The notes: generated from the letters alone by a model not told the origin. A DNA stretch of 64,000 nucleotides from Bacteroidota bacterium (GCA_013390605.1 JACAUB010000001.1:2161787-2225786), one strand, 5' to 3'. Counted from the stretch's first letter, positions 52,520-62,081 are shown. Translations and numbers: made by a program.

Positions 52520-54298
52520 ATGAACAGATACTACGGCAGAAAGCCAAAAATTGGAATCCGTCCTACTATTGATGGACGCAGAAAAGGTGTAAGAGAATCG
52601 CTGGAAACTCAAACCATGAATATGGCAATTAGCGTTTCGGAACTAATTAAAGCAAACCTAAAATATCTGGATGGCACTCCGGTAGAGTGTGTCATTGCTG
52701 ATACTTGTATTGGTGGAGTAGCTGAATCAGCAATGTGTGCTGATAAATTTGAAAAAGAAGGTGTTGGTGCAACCATCACTGTATCGCCATGTTGGTGTTA
52801 TGGTTCAGAAACGATGGATACCAATCCATACTACCCCAAAGCCGTTTGGGGATTTAATGGAACGGAACGTCCTGGAGCAGTTTATCTTGCTGCAGTTTTA
52901 GCCGGTCACACGCAAAAAGGATTACCTGCATTCGGAATATATGGTCATGATGTTCAGGATTCATCAAACACCACAATTCCTGAAGACGTAAAAGAAAAAT
53001 TACTACGTTTTACCAGAGCTGCTATTGCTGTTGCAACAATGAGGGGAAAATCTTATCTCTCAATGGGTTCAGTATCAATGGGTATTGCAGGTTCAATTGT
53101 TGATGATCATTTCTTCCAGACATATCTTGGAATGAGAAACGAGTATGTTGATATGAGCGAATTTACCCGTCGTATCGATGAAAACATTTACGACCAGAAA
53201 GAGTATGAAATTGCACTTAAATGGACAAGAGAAAATTGCAAAGAAGGAAAAGATGTTAACAAAACCATACAACGTACTCAAGAAGAAAAAGATAAGATTT
53301 GGGAAACGGTTGTAAAAATGACACTCATTGCTCGCGATTTGATGGTAGGAAATCCAAAACTTGCTGCTTTAGGTTTCGGTGAAGAAGCTTTAGGCCATAA
53401 TGCAATTGCAGCTGGTTTCCAGGGACAACGTCATTGGACTGATCATTTTCCTAATGGTGACTTTATGGAAGCTATCCTGAACTCCTCTTTCGATTGGAAT
53501 GGCATTAGACAGGCGTATATTCTTGCTACTGAAAACGATTCATTAAATGGTGTAGCTATGCTGTTTGGAAATTTGCTTACCAATACGGCGCAACTATTTA
53601 GCGATGTAAGAACCTATTGGAGCCCTGAAGCAGTAAAACGTGTTACAGGAAAAGAATTAACTGGTTGTGCGGCTAACGGAATCATCCACCTCATTAACTC
53701 AGGTGCATCTGCACTCGACTTTACAGGACGTCAAAGTATTGACGATTCTCCAGCAGTAAAACCTTTCTGGGAAATTACAGAACAAGAAGTCCAAGATTGT
53801 CTTGATAATACTACATGGCCTTCGGCTGTATATGAATATTTCCGTGGTGGAGGCTATTCAAGCGAATTTACAACACGTAGTGGAATGCCTATTACAATGT
53901 CGAGAATAAATCTGGTAAAGGGTGTTGGTCCAGTTCTGCAAATTGCTGAAGGATGGACTGTCGAGCTTCCTGAAGATATGAATAGCATTTTAGTAAACAG
54001 AACAGATCCTACCTGGCCAACTACTTGGTTTGCACCTAGATTAACCGGAGAAGGTGCTTTTAAAGATGTATATTCTGTAATGGGTAATTGGGGAGCCAAC
54101 CACGGCTCCTCAAGCTTTGGACATATTGGTGCTGACCTAATCACAATGGCAGCCATTTTACGTATCCCTGTAAACATGCATAATGTAGCTTCGGATAAGA
54201 TATTCCGTCCAAGTGCATGGAATTCATTTGGAATGGATGTTGAAGGTCAAGATTATCGTGCTTGTCAAAACTATGGTCCAATTTATGGAAAGTATTAG
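52520..54298 (+). CDS. fucI: L-fucose isomerase
   Basis: 592 residues, the size of E. coli FucI (591). It converts L-fucose to L-fuculose with Mn2+. Typical stretches: [24 protein letters not shown] at the N-terminus, [32 protein letters not shown], and [20 protein letters not shown], a likely part of the active site. The C-terminal half ([34 protein letters not shown]) is well conserved. Cytosolic hexameric enzyme. 58 bases downstream of the regulator and in operon with the kinase and permease. Confidence 0.96.
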   Translation: MNRYYGRKPKIGIRPTIDGRRKGVRESLETQTMNMAISVSELIKANLKYLDGTPVECVIADTCIGGVAESAMCADKFEKEGVGATITVSPCWCYGSETMDTNPYYPKAVWGFNGTERPGAVYLAAVLAGHTQKGLPAFGIYGHDVQDSSNTTIPEDVKEKLLRFTRAAIAVATMRGKSYLSMGSVSMGIAGSIVDDHFFQTYLGMRNEYVDMSEFTRRIDENIYDQKEYEIALKWTRENCKEGKDVNKTIQRTQEEKDKIWETVVKMTLIARDLMVGNPKLAALGFGEEALGHNAIAAGFQGQRHWTDHFPNGDFMEAILNSSFDWNGIRQAYILATENDSLNGVAMLFGNLLTNTAQLFSDVRTYWSPEAVKRVTGKELTGCAANGIIHLINSGASALDFTGRQSIDDSPAVKPFWEITEQEVQDCLDNTTWPSAVYEYFRGGGYSSEFTTRSGMPITMSRINLVKGVGPVLQIAEGWTVELPEDMNSILVNRTDPTWPTTWFAPRLTGEGAFKDVYSVMGNWGANHGSSSFGHIGADLITMAAILRIPVNMHNVASDKIFRPSAWNSFGMDVEGQDYRACQNYGPIYGKY

Positions 54299-54312
54299 TT
54301 AATAAGCAAAAC

Positions 54313-54383
54313 ACTGATTTTGAAATCAGTTAAATTCTACTAACCGTTGTATAGCTATATAAATATCCCTATAGCTATGCAGC
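54313..54383 (+). promoter_or_regulatory. Two hairpins in the fucI-fucK gap
   Basis: A compact hairpin ACTGATTT/AAATCAGT (54313-54330) is followed by a longer stem GTTGTATAGCTATA (54346-54359) / TATAGCTATGCAGC (54370-54383), 14 pairs with two G-U. Neither has a T tract, so they are not obvious terminators. They may be mRNA processing or stability elements. Confidence 0.45.
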
Positions 54384-54406
54384 GGTCTTAACACTTTCCT
54401 GTCACC

Positions 54407-55876
54407 ATGAAAAAAGTTATACTCGTCCTCGATTGCGGAGCAACAAACCTGAGAGCAATAGCTGTTGATGAAAAAGGTTTAATTATTGCGGCCCATTCAA
54501 TGCCTAACCGAACAGTAAATGACCCATTATATTCAGGCGGTCTGATTTGGGACACTGAAGAAATTTGGAGTAAGTTTGTTAATTGCACTCATGCTATTCT
54601 CCGCGAATTAAAAGAAGTTGAAATTGCAGCCATAACAGTTACCACTTTTGGTGTTGATGGTGCAGCCATGAATAATGATGGTTCTCTCTGCTATCCGGTA
54701 ATTTCATGGCAATGTAGCAGAACTGTTCCCATAATGGAAACAATTGGGAAATATATAGATCCCAAAAGGTTATATGATATCACAGGATTACAATCGTATC
54801 ACTTTAATACCATCAATAAATTAATCTGGTTAAAAGAAAACCGTCCGGAAGTTATCAAAAACATGGATTCATATTTGTTTATGCCTTCCATCTTTCTTTA
54901 TAAACTAACCGGAGAATTTGTTTCTGACACTACAATGGCAGGAACATCTATGTTGACAGATCTAAAATCTCGTTCATTTTCAGAGGAGATATTCTCAGCT
55001 TTAGGGTTAAAATCATCACTGTTTGCTCCAATAACAGAACCAGGAACAATCATTGGAAGTGTCACCAACAAAGCAGCTGAAGAGCTAGGCGTGAAAATAG
55101 GTATCCCAGTTGTTGCAGCCGGTCACGACACACAATTTGCGGTCTTTGGTTCAGGTGCAGGAATAAATGAACCCGTTTTAAGTTCGGGCACATGGGAGAT
55201 TCTGATGGCCCGTGCAAACAGCAATACGATTTGTTTACCTGAAAAAAATGAAGGAGTAACCATTGAACTGGATGCAGAAAAGGGTTTAATAGACCTTGGC
55301 GTGCAATGGGTAGCTTCAGGAGTTTTAGAATGGGTATCAAAAATGTTCTTTGCTGATCTTGCAAACCAGACTGATCGTTATGATATCATGATTGAACAAG
55401 CTTCACAAATAGAAGCCGGTTGTAAAGGTGTAACCGTAATACCTGAATTATTTCAAGGGGGATTTGTAAACAGTAAAGGCTCTGTTACCGGACTTCAAAA
55501 TGAATCGACACGTGCGCATGTTTATCGGGCTACGTTAGAAGCACTTTCATTCTATACAAAACAAGGATTAATGAAATTGGAGAAGGCTGGAAACTTTAAA
55601 GCACAATCTGTTATATGTGTAGGTGGTGGTTCAAAAAACAGACTCTGGAACCAAATCAGAGCAGATGTACTGGGTATACCGCTAAAAATTTCCGACCGGA
55701 AAGAAACTACTGTTTTAGGTGCAGCACTATTCGCTATGCCGGCAGCAGGACTCTATTCTTCGGCTCAAGAAGCTTCTGAAAATGTATTATGTAATAATAC
55801 TATTTACAACCCATGTTCAGATGCTGCGGCTTATGAACAGATTTATAAAAACTATCAAACTGTTTTTAATCAATAA
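54407..55876 (+). CDS. fucK: L-fuculokinase (FGGY carbohydrate kinase)
   Basis: 489 residues of the FGGY fold. The ATP loop is LVLDCGATNLRAIAVDEKG, the substrate region ITVTTFGVDGAAMNNDGS, a conserved segment GHDTQFAVFGSGAG, and the second phosphate loop ICVGGGSKNRLWNQIRADVLGIPL. It phosphorylates L-fuculose to L-fuculose 1-phosphate. Rhamnulokinase is close in sequence, but linkage with fucI and fucP supports fuculokinase. The product requires an aldolase (FucA), which is not encoded in this operon. ATG at 54407; 108-base gap to fucI holds two hairpins. Confidence 0.9.
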   Translation: MKKVILVLDCGATNLRAIAVDEKGLIIAAHSMPNRTVNDPLYSGGLIWDTEEIWSKFVNCTHAILRELKEVEIAAITVTTFGVDGAAMNNDGSLCYPVISWQCSRTVPIMETIGKYIDPKRLYDITGLQSYHFNTINKLIWLKENRPEVIKNMDSYLFMPSIFLYKLTGEFVSDTTMAGTSMLTDLKSRSFSEEIFSALGLKSSLFAPITEPGTIIGSVTNKAAEELGVKIGIPVVAAGHDTQFAVFGSGAGINEPVLSSGTWEILMARANSNTICLPEKNEGVTIELDAEKGLIDLGVQWVASGVLEWVSKMFFADLANQTDRYDIMIEQASQIEAGCKGVTVIPELFQGGFVNSKGSVTGLQNESTRAHVYRATLEALSFYTKQGLMKLEKAGNFKAQSVICVGGGSKNRLWNQIRADVLGIPLKISDRKETTVLGAALFAMPAAGLYSSAQEASENVLCNNTIYNPCSDAAAYEQIYKNYQTVFNQ

Positions 55877-55911
55877 TTAATCTACCCAATCAAAGTAAAA
55901 AAACACTTTCG

Positions 55912-57261
55912 ATGAGCAAACGAGCACCACTTCTTAAAAGTACGGACGGAACCAATTATTTGATTCCTTTTATTCTGGTTACCAGTCTTTTCTTTCTATG
56001 GGGATTTGCCCATAGCCTTCTGGATGTTTTAAACAAACATTTTCAGGATATTTTACATGTTTCTAAAGCGCAAAGTGGCTTAGTCCAAGCAGCGGTTTAT
56101 GGAGGATATTTTTTAATGGCAATTCCAGCCGGTCTTTTCATGAAACGGTTTGGCTATAAAAAAGGAATCATTTTCGGTTTGCTGCTATATGCAACAGGAG
56201 CCTTCTTATTTCTTCCGGCAATACAGATAGGAGCATTTTGGGCTTTTTTAGTAGCTCTATTTATCATTGCATTAGGTCTGACTTGTTTAGAAACTGCTGC
56301 GAACCCTTACGCTACTGTTCTTGGGCCAAAAGATTCGGCAGAACAACGACTTACACTATCTCAGTCATTCAACGGTCTTGGATGGATTTTAGGCCCACTT
56401 GTAGGAAGTATCATCATCTTTGGGGGAGCTAGCTCCGGCAATGTATTTGCATCATTAGCCATTCCATATGTAGGAATTGGAATTGTTGTTTTACTGATTG
56501 CCGTACTCTTTCATAAAACCAAACTCCCCGAGATTAATGAGGCTAAAGCAGAACATGTTGAATTTACCGAAGCCGAAGAAGTCAATAATGCCGTAGCATT
56601 CAAATCATTATTTCAATATCGGCATTTTGTATTCGCAGTATTTGCACAATTCTTTTATGTTGCAGCTCAAACAGGAATCAATAGTTTTTTTGTTAATTAT
56701 GTAACCGACATCTTCAATTCCTTATCCAAAGGAAATGTCATCGGAGCTGGGATAATTCATTCTGTTATTAATATGGTGAGTGCTGCAAATCCCTCTATTA
56801 CTGATCAAGGGCAATTATACAACACGGCTGCCGGAATTATATTAGCATTAGGAGCAATGGGTTTATTCATGGTAGGTCGTTTTATAGGAAGTATCTTAAT
56901 GACATGGTTTAAACCAAATAAGCTTCTTGTCATATATGCCCTATGTTGTGTCATTCTTACATCTATTGTTGTTGCTGGAGCTGGCTTATTGGCAATAGTC
57001 GCACTTTGCTTAATCTATTTCTTTATGAGTATCATGTTTCCAACCATTTTTGCACTGGGTCTAAAAGATTTAGGTAGTCATACAAAACGAGCATCCTCTT
57101 TTCTCGTAATGGCAATTGTAGGTGGGGCTATCTTCCCAGCTCTTATGGGATATATTGCTGACGTTAGTACTATGAAAATTGGATTTTTAGTACCATTAAG
57201 CTGTTTTATAGTTGTCTTCCTTTTTGGATTATATGGATATAAACCACGAAAGATAGCATAA
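55912..57261 (+). CDS. fucP: L-fucose:H+ symporter (MFS)
   Basis: 449 residues with about twelve membrane helices. Family marks: FILVTSLFFLWGFAHSLLDVLNKHFQD in the first helix, YGGYFLMAIPAGLFMKRFGYKKGII, LETAANPYATVLGPKDSAEQRLTLSQSFNGLGWILGP, and FMSIMFPTIFALGLKDLGSHTKRASS. This is the FucP/GluP branch of the major facilitator superfamily in the inner membrane. Its position as last gene of the fucose operon favours fucose over glucose/galactose. A terminator follows. Confidence 0.93.
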   Translation: MSKRAPLLKSTDGTNYLIPFILVTSLFFLWGFAHSLLDVLNKHFQDILHVSKAQSGLVQAAVYGGYFLMAIPAGLFMKRFGYKKGIIFGLLLYATGAFLFLPAIQIGAFWAFLVALFIIALGLTCLETAANPYATVLGPKDSAEQRLTLSQSFNGLGWILGPLVGSIIIFGGASSGNVFASLAIPYVGIGIVVLLIAVLFHKTKLPEINEAKAEHVEFTEAEEVNNAVAFKSLFQYRHFVFAVFAQFFYVAAQTGINSFFVNYVTDIFNSLSKGNVIGAGIIHSVINMVSAANPSITDQGQLYNTAAGIILALGAMGLFMVGRFIGSILMTWFKPNKLLVIYALCCVILTSIVVAGAGLLAIVALCLIYFFMSIMFPTIFALGLKDLGSHTKRASSFLVMAIVGGAIFPALMGYIADVSTMKIGFLVPLSCFIVVFLFGLYGYKPRKIA

Positions 57262-57284
57262 TAAAAAATTCATTCAGATTACAT

Positions 57285-57333
57285 AAATCTTCGGGAGAGA
57301 AGTTTCATACTTATTCTCCCGAAGATTTTTATT
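57285..57333 (+). terminator. Terminator of the fucose operon
   Basis: AAATCTTCGGGAGA (57285-57298) and TCTCCCGAAGATTT (57315-57328) form a perfect 14-bp stem with a T-rich tail. Confidence 0.85.
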
Positions 57334-57539
57334 TTATTAAATTATTTATCGTTAAATACTCAAAAGTCAGTAGCGGCTGGTTCTATAGAAGAAGTTGATC
57401 CAGATTTGTAATCTACATTAGTCTGGATTATTGAATTTCTAATTTAATTCTATTTTTACTCAATTTTATTTTTTTATAAAGTTGTTTAATCTTTTCAAAA
57501 TTAATATGAAATTAATAGAAAGAATAAAATTAAAAGCAG

Positions 57540-57547
57540 TACCTTTG
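57540..57547 (+). promoter_or_regulatory. Candidate -7 element of the transaldolase-like gene
   Basis: TACCTTTG matches TAnnTTTG; the leader to the ATG at 57630 would be about 75 bases. Confidence 0.4.
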
Positions 57548-57629
57548 CAGCAAAATTAAAAAAGGTAAAACATATAGAGAAAATATACTACAACTATTTA
57601 TTTTTCAACACAATAACAAATTTATCATT

Positions 57630-58292
57630 ATGATTTATCTAGCAGATACAGCGGATATTGAAGAGATCAGAGATCTCTTCAATTATTATCCTATGGAAGG
57701 AGTTACAACTAATCCAACAATTTTGTCAGCCGCCGGAAAAAAATTATCAGTAATCGTTCCAGAGATTCAGGCAATAATTGGAAACAAGATGTTGCATATC
57801 CAAACCATTAGCGAGAATGCTGATGAAATTTTGCAAGAAGCTAAATTATACAGAGACTTTTTTGCTTTTAACAATAATTTCTATGTAAAAATTCCGGTTA
57901 CCCGTGAAGGTTACAAGGCAATGAGAATGGTAAAAGATGCTGGAATGAATGTTACTGCTACAGCAATATTCACACAGCAACAAGCTTTGATTGCAGCAAA
58001 TGCTGGTGCCGACTTTTTAGCTCCTTACGTCAACCGACTAGATAACATAAGTTCGCATGGAATTGATGTTGTATCTGACATTGTCAAAACACTTAAACTT
58101 CATAATATGAATGCAAAGGTTTTAGCTGCCAGCTTCAAAAATGTTGACCAAATCTACCGTGTTAGCATGGTTGGGTGTCATTCTGTAACCGTATCTTATG
58201 AAGTACTTACCTCATTAATGAACCATCCAATGACCGAAAAAGCAGTTTCGGATTTTGAAAGAGATGGATTACCTTATTATGATGTAAAGTAA
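57630..58292 (+). CDS. Transaldolase/fructose-6-phosphate aldolase family protein
   Basis: 220 residues, the length of FSA/TalC-type small transaldolases. IYLADTADIEEIRDLFNYYPMEGVTTNPTIL has the conserved Asp and TTNP, the Schiff-base lysine is in FYVKIPVTREGYKAM (Lys near 89), and NVTATAIFTQQQALIAANAGADFLAPYVNRLDN follows. It makes or breaks C-C bonds between dihydroxyacetone (or a ketose fragment) and an aldehyde. Its promoter and terminators are separate from the fucose operon. Whether it helps in deoxysugar breakdown, given the missing FucA, is unknown. Confidence 0.9.
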   Translation: MIYLADTADIEEIRDLFNYYPMEGVTTNPTILSAAGKKLSVIVPEIQAIIGNKMLHIQTISENADEILQEAKLYRDFFAFNNNFYVKIPVTREGYKAMRMVKDAGMNVTATAIFTQQQALIAANAGADFLAPYVNRLDNISSHGIDVVSDIVKTLKLHNMNAKVLAASFKNVDQIYRVSMVGCHSVTVSYEVLTSLMNHPMTEKAVSDFERDGLPYYDVK

Positions 58293-58327
58293 ATAATTGG
58301 ATAATAGCTTGCTTATTATCTTTATCT

Positions 58328-58380
58328 AAAAAAAGTCTGAATAGTATCCTTCATTGAAAGATATTATTCAGACTTTTTTT
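58328..58380. terminator. Bidirectional terminator between the aldolase and GntR genes
   Basis: AAAAAGTCTGAATAGTATC pairs with GATATTATTCAGACTTTTT (one G-U), with A and T tracts outside, between convergent genes. Confidence 0.8.
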
Positions 58381-58404
58381 CACCATATAATTGATAATAT
58401 TGCT

Positions 58405-59121
58405 TTAAAAAGTTCCATAAAGTACATACTCATCTGAATTACAAAAGACCTGGCTATAAATAAAGAGTCCGGTTCTACTTGTTTCAATCTTCCTATTCAA
58501 TTGAAGTACCGGATGACTAGCGTTTACTTTAAAATATTTTTGTAAACGTTCATCGGCAGTAATAGCCAAAAGTTTTTGTTCGCCTCCCTTTACCTCAATT
58601 TGATAATGTTTACGCAATACATCAAAGAGTGATTTATTTTCGAAGTTTCGAGAAGTAAAACGAGGTAAGTTAATATTCGCAATCATTGTAATATCAAAAA
58701 ACACAGGTTTATTATTAACAAACCTTAGTCGTTCCATATATATACAACCTGATTCTATCTCTCGATTTGTGAGTTGAAAAGTAAACGCTTCTTTCCAATT
58801 ATGGATAATGGGCTTTACAATAATGTGGGTTTGTAGATTGTCTTTTCCAATAGCTGAAGTTGTTCCGGTTAATGAAAGAATGCCGATACCTTTTGGAATC
58901 CCTTTTACAATACTACCTTTTCCCTGATATCTAACAATATACCCTTCATTGGCCAATCTATCCAGCGCTTTACGAACGGTAGGTCTTGTCACCTTATGAA
59001 CTGTACACAAATCATTCTCTGAAGGAAGAAGATCGCCTTCAACAAACAGACCTTCAGTTATATGTGCTCGAATAATTTCATAAACTTTTCGATGTTGTGG
59101 AATAGAAGGTTCTACTTTCAT
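58405..59121 (-). CDS. GntR/HutC-family regulator with UTRA effector domain
   Basis: 238 residues. The N-terminal winged helix is VYEIIRAHITEGLFVEGDLLPSENDLCTVHKVTRPTVRKALDRLANEGYIVRYQGKGSIV. The C-terminal UTRA domain (IESGCIYMERLRFVNNKPVFFDITMIANINLPRF ... KYFKVNASHPVLQLNRKIETSRTGLFIYSQVFCNSDEYVLYG) binds a small effector. It is divergent from the E2-E3-E1 operon, with a perfect palindrome in the shared region, so it probably represses that operon and itself. The effector is unknown. Confidence 0.9.
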   Translation of the reverse strand: MKVEPSIPQHRKVYEIIRAHITEGLFVEGDLLPSENDLCTVHKVTRPTVRKALDRLANEGYIVRYQGKGSIVKGIPKGIGILSLTGTTSAIGKDNLQTHIIVKPIIHNWKEAFTFQLTNREIESGCIYMERLRFVNNKPVFFDITMIANINLPRFTSRNFENKSLFDVLRKHYQIEVKGGEQKLLAITADERLQKYFKVNASHPVLQLNRKIETSRTGLFIYSQVFCNSDEYVLYGTF

Positions 59122-59132
59122 TTTACTTTTTC

Positions 59133-59209
59133 TTAGAATGATTCAAGTGTAACGACAAAAGTAATAAAAATTAAAAACAAAATAATTGTATTTACATGAA
59201 ACATTCTAA
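59133..59209. promoter_or_regulatory. Inverted repeat spanning the GntR gene promoter
   Basis: TTAGAATGATTCAAGTGTAA (59133-59152) and TTTACATGAAACATTCTAA (59191-59209) are inverted copies with small differences. They flank a minus-strand -7 element TACTTTTG (59163-59156). A possible autoregulatory operator pair or looping site. Confidence 0.4.
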
Positions 59210-59280
59210 AAAATAATTTTACAGTTGATTTTCTGATATTTATAAATATTTATAGTTTTTTTAAAATTATTTTTAAATTT

Positions 59281-59296
59281 ACTTGTAAACACAAGT
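59281..59296. promoter_or_regulatory. GntR-type operator ACTTGTAAACACAAGT
   Basis: Perfect 6-4-6 palindrome overlapping the putative -33 TTG of the E2-E3-E1 promoter. Its form fits sites bound by HutC-subfamily regulators such as the divergent gene product. Confidence 0.6.
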
Positions 59297-59313
59297 TGAA
59301 TAAAATATCTTTG
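59283..59313 (+). promoter_or_regulatory. Promoter of the 2-oxo-acid dehydrogenase operon
   Basis: TTG (59283-59285), a 20-base spacer, and TATCTTTG (59306-59313), 16 bases before the ATG at 59330. The leader is very short and has no Shine-Dalgarno. Confidence 0.6.
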
Positions 59314-59329
59314 CAAAAAACAATTATCT

Positions 59330-60655
59330 ATGGCTACAGTCGTTATTATGCCTAAACAGGGCCAATCCGTTGAAAGTTGTATAATTACGGAATGGAATAA
59401 AAAGAAAGGTGACCAGGTTAAAAAAGGAGAAATCCTATTTGCGTACGAAACTGATAAGGCCTCCTTTGAAGAAGAAGCTTCAGTAGATGGCGTTTTACTT
59501 GAGCTTTTTTATAATGAGGGAGACGAAGTTCCAGTTCTTACCAATGTGTGTGTTATTGGTGCTCCAGGAGAATCAACTGATGAACATCGTCCCGGAGGAG
59601 GTGCTCCAAAAAAAGAAATTGAAGAACCACCTATTGGAATTCAAGTTGTTGAAACAGCTCCTGTATATTTACCCCAACCAAACATAGTATCAGCAGAAAC
59701 TAATTCAGCTGTATCACCAAGAGCTAAACATTTAGCAAAAAAAGAAGGGATTCTTTTAAGTGGAGTTGTTGGTTCGGGTCCTAAAGGACGTATCATTGAA
59801 AAAGATGTCAGGTCTGTCATTGAAACAACACCAAGAGTTTCACCTTTAGCAAAAAGAATAGCTATCGAAGATCAACTTCAACCTGTGGATAAGGGCACCG
59901 GAATTGGTGGAGCCATCAGCTCAAAAGACATTTCAGTTCCTAATTCTGTTTATAATAACGATTTTGAGATCAAGAAGCTTTCAAATATGCGGAAGCTTAT
60001 CGCTAAAGCAATGCATAACTCTTTACAAAATTCAGCACAGCTTACCCATCATCTGGGAGCAGATGCACGCAGAATGCTAGAGTTAAGAAAGAAAGTAAAA
60101 AAAGCTACAGATAATGGCTATCCTACCAATATCACATTGAATGATATGGTTTGTTTTGCTGTTATAAAAGCATTATTAAAATTCCCACAGGTTAACTCAC
60201 ATTTTTTGGGTGATAGTTTAAAGAATTTTAAGAAAGTTCATCTGGGAGTAGCAGTCGACACAGATCGGGGCTTAATGGTACCTGTTTTACGTAATGCGGA
60301 TGATTTATCCATTCAGGGCATTTCTAATCAGTTACGCGAAATAGCAGCTACATGCAGAAAAGGGAGTATCAATCCAGAACTACTATCCTCTGAAGCTGCT
60401 TCATTTACGGTCTCCAACCTTGGAAATTATGGTGTTGAAATATTTACACCTGTTATTAATCTTCCACAAGCAGCAATATTAGGTGTTAACACCATTGTTC
60501 CACGACCAAAAGACTTAGGCGATGGAGTATTTGCTTTTGTTCCATATATTGGATTAAGTCTTACATACGACCATCAAGCATTAGATGGTGGCGAAGCAAC
60601 TCGTTTTTTAAAACAGATTGCAATCGAAATTGAAAACCTTGAATTTGAATTATAA
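59330..60655 (+). CDS. 2-oxo-acid dehydrogenase E2 (dihydrolipoamide acyltransferase)
   Basis: 441 residues. The lipoyl domain (1-78) has the lipoylated Lys43 in ETDKAS. A linker is followed by a peripheral-subunit-binding domain (SPRAKHLAKKEGILLSGVVGSGPKGRIIEKDV, about 130-165) and a second, degenerate copy (SPLAKRIAIEDQLQPVDKGTG to ISSKDI, about 172-202). The catalytic domain has LTYDHQALDGGEATRFL, with His and Asp of HxxxDG. It transfers the acyl group from E1 to CoA. Acyl specificity (pyruvate, branched chain, acetoin) cannot be read from the sequence. First of E2-E3-E1. Confidence 0.92.
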   Translation: MATVVIMPKQGQSVESCIITEWNKKKGDQVKKGEILFAYETDKASFEEEASVDGVLLELFYNEGDEVPVLTNVCVIGAPGESTDEHRPGGGAPKKEIEEPPIGIQVVETAPVYLPQPNIVSAETNSAVSPRAKHLAKKEGILLSGVVGSGPKGRIIEKDVRSVIETTPRVSPLAKRIAIEDQLQPVDKGTGIGGAISSKDISVPNSVYNNDFEIKKLSNMRKLIAKAMHNSLQNSAQLTHHLGADARRMLELRKKVKKATDNGYPTNITLNDMVCFAVIKALLKFPQVNSHFLGDSLKNFKKVHLGVAVDTDRGLMVPVLRNADDLSIQGISNQLREIAATCRKGSINPELLSSEAASFTVSNLGNYGVEIFTPVINLPQAAILGVNTIVPRPKDLGDGVFAFVPYIGLSLTYDHQALDGGEATRFLKQIAIEIENLEFEL

Positions 60656-60672
60656 GAAATTGAGATTTTATC

Positions 60673-62037
60673 ATGAATAAAACATTCGATTTAATAATCA
60701 TTGGTAGTGGTCCTGCAGGATATGTAGCTGCGGAACGAGCTGGTAAAAAAGGGTTAAAAGTTCTCCTTATTGAGAAAAATGAGTTGGGTGGGGTCTGCTT
60801 AAACGAAGGATGCATACCAACAAAAACATTGCTTTACAGCGCAAAACTTTATGATAATGCTATTGGTGGCAGTAAATATGGGATTGAAGCAAAAGAAGTT
60901 TCGTTTGATTTCAGTAAAATGATGGCCCGAAAACAAAAGGTGGTTAAAAAACTTGTTGGAGGGGTCGGTCTGAAAATGAAAGAACATCATGTTGAAGTAC
61001 TTAAAGGTAATGCTTTTATCAATGGACGATCAACTTACGGAATCTCAATATCAGTAAATGACACTGAATTCCTTGCTACTAATCTTTTGATCTGTACAGG
61101 TTCTGAAGCATTTATCCCTCCTATTCCCGGAATAGGAACTCCTGGAGAAGTGATCCTAACTAATCGCGAAATTTTAGAATTAAAAGAACAACCAAAATCA
61201 TTGGTCATCATTGGTGGAGGGGTTATCGGAATGGAATTTGCCAGTTTCTTTAACAGCTTGGGAACAAAAGTTACCATTGTAGAGATGATGGACGAAATCT
61301 TAACTGGTATGGATCGCGAATTAAGTGAAATGCTAAGACTGATTTATGCAAAGAAAGGTATCATATTCAATCTTTCGGCAAAGGTTACTGCGGTTAAAGG
61401 AAATGAAGTTGTCTTTGAAAAAGATGGTAAATCAGAATCTATAATAGGTGATAAAATATTGGTAAGTGTTGGTCGTAGAGCTGTGACAAAGGGATTTGGA
61501 CTCGAGAATCTGGGTGTTGAGATTTTCAAAGGCGGGATAAAAGTTGATGAAAAGATGAGGACCAACATTCCTAACGTTTATGCTGCAGGCGATGTAACCG
61601 GTTTTTCTTTATTAGCTCATACGGCAAGCAGAGAAGGCGAAGTAGTTGTAAATAACTTAACCGGACGCGAAGACAGAATGCGCTACAATGCTATTCCTGG
61701 TGTAGTTTATACTAATCCTGAACTTTCAGGTGTAGGACTAACAGAGGATAGTGCCAGAGAGAAGAAAATTGATTACAGATTGGTAAAACTTCCAATGGCC
61801 TATGCCGGAAGATTCATTGCAGAAAACGAAGGTGGAAGCGGCCTCTGTAAAGTATTAGTCGGAGCAAAACATGGTGAAGTTTTAGGCGTGCATATGGTAG
61901 GAAACCCATCTAGTGAAATAATTTATGGCGCATGTATGGCTATCGAAATGGAAATGACATTAAAAGAGATGGAGGAAGTTGTATTTCCACATCCAACTGT
62001 ATCAGAAATATTTAAAGAATCAATCTTTGCATTTTAA
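60673..62037 (+). CDS. lpdA: Dihydrolipoyl dehydrogenase (E3)
   Basis: 454 residues. FAD loop IIIGSGPAGYVAAERAG, redox disulfide GGVCLNEGCIP (Cys42, Cys47), NAD loop VIIGGGVIGMEFASFFNSLG, FAD-binding NVYAAGDVTGFSLLAHTASREG, and the catalytic HPTVSE near the C-terminus. It reoxidises the E2 lipoyl group and reduces NAD+. It lies 17 bases downstream of E2 and 44 upstream of E1, so one transcript is likely. Confidence 0.95.
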   Translation: MNKTFDLIIIGSGPAGYVAAERAGKKGLKVLLIEKNELGGVCLNEGCIPTKTLLYSAKLYDNAIGGSKYGIEAKEVSFDFSKMMARKQKVVKKLVGGVGLKMKEHHVEVLKGNAFINGRSTYGISISVNDTEFLATNLLICTGSEAFIPPIPGIGTPGEVILTNREILELKEQPKSLVIIGGGVIGMEFASFFNSLGTKVTIVEMMDEILTGMDRELSEMLRLIYAKKGIIFNLSAKVTAVKGNEVVFEKDGKSESIIGDKILVSVGRRAVTKGFGLENLGVEIFKGGIKVDEKMRTNIPNVYAAGDVTGFSLLAHTASREGEVVVNNLTGREDRMRYNAIPGVVYTNPELSGVGLTEDSAREKKIDYRLVKLPMAYAGRFIAENEGGSGLCKVLVGAKHGEVLGVHMVGNPSSEIIYGACMAIEMEMTLKEMEEVVFPHPTVSEIFKESIFAF

Positions 62038-62081
62038 TTTCAGTCAGATTATTATTTAACGATCTTATAAAAAAAATTCTT

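Larger units (their letters stand above)
57262..57629. other. 368-base intergenic region, no gene
   Basis: It contains the fucP terminator and a candidate -7 element TACCTTTG (57540-57547) for the aldolase-like gene. The rest is AT-rich without ORF or repeat that I can support. Confidence 0.6.
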
